NCBI GenBank assembly: GCA_030544215.1
Contig: JARZZO010000008.1
Span: 20,600,614-20,664,613, forward strand
Reading direction: 5' to 3'
Source: Zantedeschia hybrid cultivar
Lineage: Eukaryota > Streptophyta > Magnoliopsida > Alismatales > Araceae
Length of the DNA: 64,000 bases
Part shown: positions 55,556 to 64,000 of the stretch, piece by piece
How positions within the stretch are numbered: position 1 is the stretch's first letter
Layout of the letters: each line of letters begins with the position of its first letter
The notes under the pieces: model-generated
What the model was told of the DNA's origin: nothing
Databases searched by the model: none
What the model saw: only the letters and a program-made list of their open reading frames with translations
Made by a program: the position numbers and the translations under genes

Positions 55556-57513
55556 CTAAATTTGAAATACAAAATACGCTACAGAATAGACGGCCCCGGC
55601 TAAGAAGACGCACATTCTCGTTACCTTGGCTGGCATCCTTCCCTCGTCTCTTCTCAAGATGCTGGCTTCATAAATTGGCCAACAATTAACCACCACAAAT
55701 CCTGATAGAAGCACCTGGGTAAGCATGTCCTGGATACTACCTTGCTTTAAACTCCTAGCAAGCCCCACTATCAAGGAGATGAGGTTGATTATGGCTACTG
55801 TCCCCAGCGACACAAAGAAGGGCGACTCCGTCCCGAAATCAAAGGAGCCTCTATCATACCTTTCCATCTGTTTGTCATCTGTCACTTTGCTGGTCACATT
55901 GAACCCAAAGCCAGAAATGCCTAGCTTCTGAAGAGAGAACTGCACGAGAGCAAAGAGATTAGATGTGATTCCCCGAGTCATCCACATTCTCTGGTCATTC
56001 CACCATCTTCGCACGGTTCCTTGTGCTCTTAAGAAGTCTATAAGATCTTGAGCGTAGGTGGTCAAGAAGAGATAGGCATATAAGTAGAACCACATACTTG
56101 GCACCTGTAGTTACAGCAGCTACAATGTTATTTACATTGACATAGAGAATTGTAAACAAGCATGAGAAGCCTTAGTGTGCTAGGAATGGACCTTTGGGAA
56201 CAAAGGCACTTGATAGACCAGAGCTATTTGTGGCAGTACGGCATAAATTGTCATTGGGATGCACCAACACGGCCAAAATGCATAACGTGCATAGCACATT
56301 ACCATTGGCAGAGAACCTTCTCTGATGCCATAGATGAGTGGGGAACACTTGGAGAAGGCCACCTGTGAAAGCCCTAAGGACCATCTCTTGTTTTGGCTGA
56401 GGGCATCATTAAGGGTGATAGGCACATCGCCGAGGAAGGCTGGCCGTTGTGGGTCACAGAAGACAGACACCCAACCTTTGCAATGTAAGTGATATCCAGT
56501 GTGATGATCCTCAGAAAGAGATCCATATCGAATGCCCATCTGCAAATTTTCAAATACAATCATACCAATTCACAAGGGATTAGAAGAATCATGGAACAAT
56601 CTTATTAGTTTGCTCATATGAAATTACCAACAGGTAAAGCTCATCATGTTCAAAAGCAAACATGGTCTATGAGATTCTATACAATTGTTGTGAACAAAAT
56701 GACCATGATCAGATTTATCCAAACAAAGTTGGTTAAGTTAAGGCTTCATTGAAGGTTAACTTTGTGCGATGGGTCAATTTTAAACCCATTCAGTAGGACC
56801 TTTCCCCTACTGAATATCTTAATGTCAATATGCCATTTCAATGATGATAAAGGGTTAATCTATTAAAGACAGTAATTTGCTTTAACTCACCGTGGAACCC
56901 CATTTTGTTCCATTCTCATAACTGCAACTTGCCACTTCATGAGCCTTCTTCAGAACCATCTCAGAACGTATAGAGTTATTGTAGGATATAGTGCTGCAGC
57001 CATTCAAGTTTGTATACTCCGGTGCTGGAGAAGATGGAGGTGAACTATTGTAGAAACAGCTTCTAGAGAAGAAATTTGCACTGCCCAGATAATATGGGCC
57101 TTGAAAGCCATCCATTCCCTGTGGATGAATTTGATACAAGTATTTATGCTCACAGCCATAGATATCATGCTTGTTGATCCCTCTGAAGAGCTGTGGGAAT
57201 TGTACATAGGCAAGTGTCGAGGACAAAGCAGGATCCAATAGATAGCAGAGAGCCCGCTGTGGTGCTTCAGGATCATTGGAATACATATCACAGTCCAACG
57301 TGAGGACCACTGGTGCATTTGTCATTACCCCTGACACTCGTATCTGTCATGAAGTTTCAAGATGCATTCTCAATGTGAAAAATGAACAAAGAATAATCAA
57401 ACTGACCAGCTGACAAAGTGTATGAACTATGAAGTCACTCTGCCCGTTCCACCAAATTTTGCTCAAGATGTTGAACATTGCCATAATGCACTTTTTCTTT
57501 CTTTCCTTTGTGT

Positions 57514-57549
<36 letters not shown>

Positions 57550-60500
57550 GGGGGGGGGGGGGGGGTGTTATGCCTAAATCGCAACCCAGGCATCATATGC
57601 TATGATATAAGAAGGAAAATAGTAGAGCAGTAAGTTGGTACGGCAATTTTGCAAGTAATGCAAAAATAGGACTGAGCTTGGTAGAGAGAGGATCTTGCGC
57701 AAGACTAGTCAATGAGGGCATTATTATTTTTTTAGACCAGTCTGAAAGGGAGTTTTTCATTTTGTTTTCCCTTTTATATTCTATGGAAAATTGGTCTCTT
57801 GAAGTGACTGATGACCATTTTGTCAAATTCATTAACTTCAAACAAACTTCATCTCAGTGGAATTTCTCAAAATTAAATTGACAAATCCAACTATAGTCAG
57901 ATGAGACTTCATGAGAACCAGTGGCCTTAAAGGAAAAAAAAATACACATGTTTGGTCAGATCAAAATCACAATGGAAAGATTAACAACTTAGCTAAGACA
58001 TTAGCTGTAAAACAATTACCAGGACATTGAGGGCACCAGCCTTAAAGTGATGTGGAGAAGTTCTACTCTTTTCTCTTGAAACATAGATAAGGTTTGGTAA
58101 TGGATGGTCAGTGATATCCGCATCTTTACTGCTTTCAAGCAAAACCTGCATCGAAAAACACCTTAATCACAATATTTTCCCTAAAACTTCACCCATAGAA
58201 TAAAAAGAAGTTAACAAGACTATGCTATTTCCTACAACATATGGTATTTACTAATAAAGGGCAGCCCAATGCCATGAAGCTCAGACCACTGCAGAGTCTG
58301 AGGGTCACACGTATGCAGCATTGCCTCTGCTTTCTGCAAAGACGCTGCCTTTGGTTTTCAACTCATAAACTCTAGGAGACAATGGAAGCAGCTCTCCATT
58401 GTACCAAAGCTCACCCTCATAAAAAAGAAATTAACAATATTATACCATTTTCAATACTAGCTAAATCCAATGGCTAGACATTTACCGGGGTTCCCTTCAA
58501 TAAGTAATGCATTGACTTAGTCAACTTCCAAAATGTAAAGTGGTGATATGTAGCCTTTTTACAGGTATGAGATCATGTGATGGGCGAGTATTAGGGGCAC
58601 TAATTAAGCACACCCCTTACAAAGAAGTTTTGAAGGGACACAACTAGAGTAGTTAACTTGACGACACAGAGTTATTACTCAGAGATGGCTTGCATGTCAA
58701 CATTTCATATTACCTACATTTTGCTTACTTGCTTACATTTGATATTTTGCATTTCACCATATCTCACATGGCTAATAACCTGCTTTTGCATAATCTGTTA
58801 CCTTAAGCCTTCAATGTAGTATATTATTTTTTTGCGAGGAAAGGTTGGATAAACTGAAAGTGAAACAGAACAGAAATCAAACTAAAAGAAAAATTACAAT
58901 GCTCGAAATTCCCTTTTCCAAGAATCTGAAGAAATGCACAAGATAAATCTATTCCAGGAATAAATAAAATTTAGTGCCCTGCAGCGGATATTCTCTAGAG
59001 AAGATTTACAATACTCTAGATAAGGTTTACTTCACCAAAAGATGGCATCATTCCACTCTCTCCAAATGCTCCAGCAAATAGCATGAGCAAGGACACTTAA
59101 AATATGATTTCTACTATGTTGGCTGTTGGCCCATGGTGGTCTTGGACAATTAGTCCTATATCGGTTTCTAAATTATGGTTCCAGTGCATATAACCCTGTG
59201 CCTCTGAATCTCAACACCGCGGTTTTGGGATTTCACCTTGGTATCAAAGCGTCGATCCTGGTCCTGACCTCTTTCGCCTCCTCTTTCATTTCCATGGCCC
59301 ATGGTGGCCGTGAGGGGGAGTGTTGGCTGTTGGCCCATGGTGGTCTTAGACAATTAGTCCTATATCGGTTTCTAAATTATGGTTCCAGTGCATATAACCC
59401 TGTGCCTCTGAATCTCAACACCGCGGTTTTGGGATTTCATCTTACTACATTTGCCAATCTGTTTCTTTAGTCTGTCAATGTGCACCTACATATCATGAAC
59501 ATTCTGGTATGTGGTTATGAAAGAAAATAATCTTCCAAACGTCTTCCACACCTCCGTACAGTATTTGCATAACAATATATTTGTGCCACTGCACTTCCCT
59601 GCTAGCTAAACGATAGCATCTTGGAATTTTGTATTTTCAAAAGGAGATACTCTTTCTAGTTTTTATCACTGTTTTGGTATCATCTATGGGTTTGTCAGTT
59701 TGAAAACATGTACAGAATTTGTGTGAATCCTCAAGATATGCTCTTCCAAGTCCAAGTTCTAAAGATAATGACATTTATGATGATGATGACGACGATGACG
59801 ATGATGACAATAGTGACAAGGATCCTTAATGGAGCACATGCAAGAAGTTAGCATAATTCTTGAGTTCCAAACACAATAGAAAAGAGCATCCATGGTCGTA
59901 AGCCAGGCACCTTGATAGATCACTGATAAATAGTTCTATCACATTAATTAGGGTAAGATTAATTTGTTGGATATTTTTGTCCCCAACAATGCATTGGTTT
60001 CAAACATTGAATGACTATCAGGAGAAAGTTCCCATCAAACTTAGACTATAGTACATCATATTTAGTAGCCCGCTTGGCAATATAGATCCAACCTTAGACA
60101 GTCAAAGCCACATTTGTGATGAACATACCGTCATTGCTATAGTGATGGGAAACCTTCCAGTCAATCATGATGCACCATGTGACCTTCCATTCAATCATGA
60201 TGCACCATGTCTATCACAAAACTGTACAAAACGAAAAGAACATGAGCAAGAAGTAGTATTTTGTAGTTTTGAGGGGCTTCTCATCCAAAGGTTGCGATCA
60301 CATGCAAATTCTAAAATTTACCATGCAACCACCAGGGGCTTCTCAAGTTCTCTTTCTATTGAGAATTATGAACACTAACAACCCAAAGAAAGGTAACTTC
60401 TTTATTGTTCCAAGAGGTACTGTATCAAGTTTTTGTTCTTTTACTGAGTGAAAGTGACAAAAAAATTAGGTGAAACAAGGTTTTAATAACATTTGATAGA

Positions 60501-63403
60501 TCACTACTTCATGTGGGTGAACTATATAATAGAATAATTTCTCCATGCAGTTCACATGAATATACAGAATTGCAAACTTGTGTAGTAAATTATGAGCTTT
60601 GATAATTTCTCTGAAAATGAAGCATCTCAAATGATTTTGGAAGTCAAAAGCAACTCTCAGAAGGAGCTTCATTTGAAGATTCTTGAAAAGGGAGAAAAGC
60701 AACTTCTAGTTATAAGTGCCTTAATTGGAAGCCCGCAAGAATGCATGCCAAAAACAACATCCAGGCTATAGGAAGTGGCTCATTGTGAATTGGAAGCTAT
60801 GCCAAATACGAGTTAAATGTGAACTAGATTAAACAATAACAGTTTACATAACACTAGTAGTATGAGGTATCTAGTAGTATGAGGCTCCAATCAAAGTTTT
60901 TAACTTGAAGATCTGCCATCTTCCCCTTTTTCTGTGTCAATCCCATAATTGAATCTCAAATTCTAAAGCCATGTTGTTTAAATCTTCTTTACTGTCAATG
61001 AATAGCCAATGCATCCAAAAGTATATGCATCGTATGCATAGAAAATGAACAGATTATATAGTGAGTATATGGTACCCCCTTCAGTCCACGAATTTTTGAT
61101 ATTGGCTTTTTATGTATAGCTAGTTTGTTGTCAGTAAAGAAGATTTAATGGCATGGAATTTCAATTCGAGATTCAAGCATACTGGTTTAAAGTAGGTGTT
61201 ACTGCACTTTTGGTTCTATTGATGACAATGGATCCCTGCTCTATATATATGTATTCTTCAGTGTTCAAGAACTTGAAAACTCAAAACTCAAGAGAAAAGT
61301 TTTGAAAATAATCAATTTGAGGTTGTAAATATTCACTTCACAGTTTTTATACAGAAGCCACACTAAATCGCCAATAAAAACATTACTGAAAGCAAAATAA
61401 TGTGATCTAATGTTGAGCTTTCATTTTAGTTCACAACTATTAGAAATGTAGTGACAGTTACTGTTGTCAACGGATCAGCATAATATACGACTCCGATCCG
61501 CATCCAATTAGTCGGATATTTATCAATTAGAACATCCGAAGGACATATCCAAATATCCGCTTAAGTATCCAATTCATATTCAAAGTGAAAACGGAAAAGA
61601 GATATCCGCTTCGAGTATTATCCTACCAATTATGTCTTTCAATAAGTTGTTCTTATTTTAATGATGTTAATATATTTAAATAACCTATTTGACATTTGAA
61701 GTATAATTAATACCTGTGTGGGGAATAACAATGAAGTTTGAATCTCTTTTTAATAATTTTACTTATTTAGATAAATTTTTAAGTCATTTGTTATTGTCAA
61801 AGGTATATTAAATAGAGCATTTGAGTTGTTTAAAATTTATTTAAATATTTATAACTTGAACATTTATTAATTTAAAATATATCTATGATGCTTCTAGACT
61901 ATACTTAATAAAGAATAAAATTTAAAAGTCTTTAAGATATAATTCAAATTTGAAATAATCAAATATTTGAATTATTATCCAAATTTGAATATTATCCGAT
62001 GGATTCAAATTTTGATAGAAAAATTTATTATCCATTAGATAACACCCAGAGTAAGATATTCGGATAATGCTAAATGGAGTGGAGTTGGATATTGTGACAT
62101 CCGCTCCGTATTCGCTCTGTTGACAGCCCTAGCGACAGTCTCTCATTGCCAACTAAAACTTTCTTGTTGGATGGTTCACAGTAGCTGACGTTTGCCATCT
62201 TCTGTTCCCAGCATAGAAAGTTGCTATACATGGCTCAACATAATTACACTTCATCCTCTTATCTTTGTCAACCATTCCTTCTCATCTACTTCCACAAGAG
62301 GTTTCCTGTGCATCATTCTTCCCTTTATCATAAGACATTTATATTAAAAGTGTTTAGCACTTCTATTATGATGCCGGACTGCAAACACTGGGCTCGAAAG
62401 TTGAATCTATAGGACACCTGCATATTGTTCTAGTACAAAAGATAAAATATATGCTTTTGAAGTTTGGTTTGTTTTTTCTTTCTCATTCAGTAGGAAATAA
62501 AACCATATGAGAAATAGTAATGCTTCATACATTCTACTTATTCAAATGCTCCATGTACCACAACAATTGTTTGAATAACGAAGTGTGCCTCACCTAATTG
62601 CTGATAACTTCCCTTTTCTGGAACAATATCTTATTTAAGAATATTGCATACATCATCTAGAGCACGTTTTCTCTCAAATGTCGCATGTCAAATTTCATGA
62701 TTTTATCAAAAGTGAATTACACACATTAACACCTATCACTGATATTATATTATAGCTCCTTTCGTTGGACCATGTCTTAATATAAAGAATTAACGAAAAC
62801 GTTACCAATTGTAGAAGGTATTGTGCATGTACCTGACGTAGACTAATGTGGCAACCTATTGTAGAGCCCAGCAAGATGTAAGTTGACCAAACGATCTTTC
62901 ACCAAAGCCCAATAAGCATTACTTTGATGTTAAGACATTAACAAGTGATGATTCACCCAAAAACTACAACCACTGTTTTAGTGTTATATCATCACAGTTC
63001 ACAGGCACCTTTAGCAAGGCTCTGTAGCACTTCCTATTTGTATTTTCATAGATGGGTTTCTCAAGCTAATAGGTTGATCCTAAATGATAGAAAATATGAG
63101 TATATATTCAATATAAATTAGATCACTTTAAATAGAGGTGGATTAATAGGATAACGGGAGATTTAAAATACATCACTTTAAATACAGGTGAATTAATAAC
63201 ATGATGTAACATCTTTTGGGAATGGGGTTAGCGGTTAAAGAAATATGAAAAACCTGTATGATTGAAGGATGTTCTTGGTGAGAGAATCCAGTTTCCCATT
63301 TTTCATAAAGCTGTTCTTCTTCCTTGCAAACAACAAACTCAGCATCAATACTGCCTCTCTCCAAAACACCCTCTATCCTTTCTTTCATTCTTTGATACAT
63401 TAT
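55556..63403 (-). CDS. Cellulose synthase-like protein G (gene C), exons 2-6, partial
   Basis: Exons 63254-63403, 58020-58145, 56891-57343, 56192-56539 and 55556-56104 (stop at 55556-55558) give 541 codons with no break; exon 1 must lie beyond position 64000. Exons 2, 3 and 5 have exactly the lengths seen in genes A and B (150, 126, 348). Motifs present are DCD (exon 4), SED (exon 5, where A and B have VED) and QNKRW. The protein is clearly more distant from A and B than they are from each other, so it is the older member of the cluster. Intron 2 is 5.1 kb and holds a SINE and a TRIM. Expected to be a membrane-bound sugar transferase like A and B. Confidence 0.9.
57516..57565. repeat. Poly(T)-poly(G) tract in intron 3 of gene C
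   Basis: About 33 T followed by 17 G. The length is likely to be unreliable in the assembly. Confidence 0.85.
58254..58420 (-). mobile_element. Au-like SINE in intron 2 of gene C
   Basis: On the minus strand a likely A box TGGTACAATGG is followed by a B-box-like GAGTTGAAAACC, then CTGCAGTGGTCTGAGCTTCATGGC and GGGCTGCCCTTTA near the end. This order resembles plant Au-type SINEs. The B box is degraded, so the copy is old. Flanks share a similar AT-rich segment (TAAAAAGAA.TTAACAA), which may be a target duplication. Confidence 0.5.
59117..59442 (+). mobile_element. TRIM (miniature LTR retrotransposon) in intron 2 of gene C
   Basis: 326 bp with two direct repeats of 122 bp each (59117-59238 and 59321-59442) that differ at two bases. 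TGGTATCAAAGC, an initiator-Met-tRNA primer site, follows the first repeat directly. GTGAGGGGGAG, a polypurine tract, directly precedes the second. Target duplication TACTA at 59112-59116 and 59443-59447. The repeats start with TG but end in CT with this placement. The 82-bp interior cannot code for retrotransposon proteins. Confidence 0.88.
59448..63253. other. Rest of intron 2 of gene C
   Basis: Non-coding AT-rich sequence. A GAT/GAC trinucleotide tract lies at about 59777-59815 and a 22-bp direct repeat (CAATCATGATGCACCATG) at 60163-60209. From 61460 to 62130 there is a stretch rich in ATCCG-type words (ATATCCGCT, CGGATA), which may be an old element. No exon seen; frames here are short. 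Confidence 0.5.
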
Positions 63404-64000
63404 CTGCAAAAGTAAGAACAAAGTTGCTTGAGGGTGGGGGGAAAACAATAACAAACAAGGATTATAAAACTGCATACAGTTGCAACACTAATTAGTTAAA
63501 CACAGAATACAGTTTAAGAATTGATGTAGGATAATCTATTCTTCCCTTCAAATCCTACTCCTAGATTTCCTTGAAGAAATTATCAAGGCCAAGTGTTTTT
63601 ATTTGGTACATGACTCATATCCCATCTTCGTCATGTTAGTGGTTGAACCTCCAAAACCCACCATTTCCTTGAATGCCGCAGTTTAAAAGGCTCACCTAAA
63701 TGGCAAAGACACCTCGTGCATGCAAATGGGAATCTAGCCCATGCCAACCCCCCCCCCCAAAAAAAAAGAACAAAAACCACAAAGGACGTACTCTAATTTC
63801 AAAAAAAAAAAAAGAAAAAAAGAAAGAAAAAAGATGATTCCAAGTAGTCCCTAACAAACTTTGGAAAAATCATATTCCCTACAGGCAGTGGCGGATGCAG
63901 CCCATTTCAGTGGGGTCCCAGGACCCCACTGAAATTTTAAAATTTTAGTAGAAGAGCCTTAATTTAATAAGATAAATTTTAAATTTAAGTATAAGGGGAC
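63404..64000. other. Intron 1 of gene C, running off the window
   Basis: Sequence upstream of exon 2 of gene C. It contains C and A homopolymer runs near 63750-63830. Near the edge, CAGTGGGGTCCCAGGACCCCACTG (63910-63934) is a near-perfect palindrome that may belong to a repeat continuing past the edge. Confidence 0.5.

Overview
This window is nuclear DNA of a flowering plant. The genes have GT-AG introns and plant TATA boxes, and the repeats are typical plant elements: a Tat-lineage Ty3/gypsy retrotransposon, copia, TRIMs, SINEs, MITEs and a mitochondrial DNA insertion. The gene family (cellulose synthase-like G, CSLG) is reported as missing from grasses, so a eudicot or a non-grass monocot (for example a palm) is likelier than a cereal. 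I cannot name the species.

Three CSLG genes lie head to tail on the minus strand. Gene A has coding exons at 28776-29360, 10219-10368, 9371-9496, 8607-9050, 8070-8417 and 7436-7978 (731 codons). Gene B has them at 49384-49968, 46275-46424, 45200-45325, 44112-44558, 43585-43932 and 42961-43506 (733 codons). Gene C has exons 2-6 between 63403 and 55556; its first exon lies beyond the right edge. In all three genes every splice junction falls between codons, and exons 1 (A and B), 2, 3 and 5 have equal lengths. The glycosyltransferase signature (D, DxD, ED, QxxRW) is intact apart from the part of C that is off the window. A and B are recent duplicates: promoters, introns and several kilobases of 3' flank align. 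C is older.

A 12.8-kb Tat element (12858-25703, TSD GACCC) sits in intron 1 of gene A and stretches that intron to 18.4 kb. It is in the same orientation as the gene. It has two nearly identical 1.14-kb LTRs, a PBS, a single 1832-codon gag-pol frame, an array of about eight 146-bp tandem repeats, and an extra gene on the opposite strand with its own TATA box and two introns (783 codons).

The intergenic and intron DNA is a dense record of insertions. Several can be read exactly because a duplicated copy keeps the empty site: a 509-bp solo LTR (39860-40368), a 0.9-kb retroposon with a tRNA-like head (40564-41464), and two 5'-truncated LINEs. There are also two TRIMs of about 320 bp (47763-48081 and 59117-59442), a mitochondrial ccmC fragment (about 5310-5517), a decayed copia gag/protease (about 51640-53359) and several MITEs, one of them directly upstream of gene A's TATA box.

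I found no RNA genes, no CRISPR and no new enzyme system. The most interesting items are the antisense spliced gene and satellite-like array inside the Tat element, the tRNA-headed retroposon, the TRIMs, and the insertion of a 12.8-kb element into an apparently intact CSLG gene.
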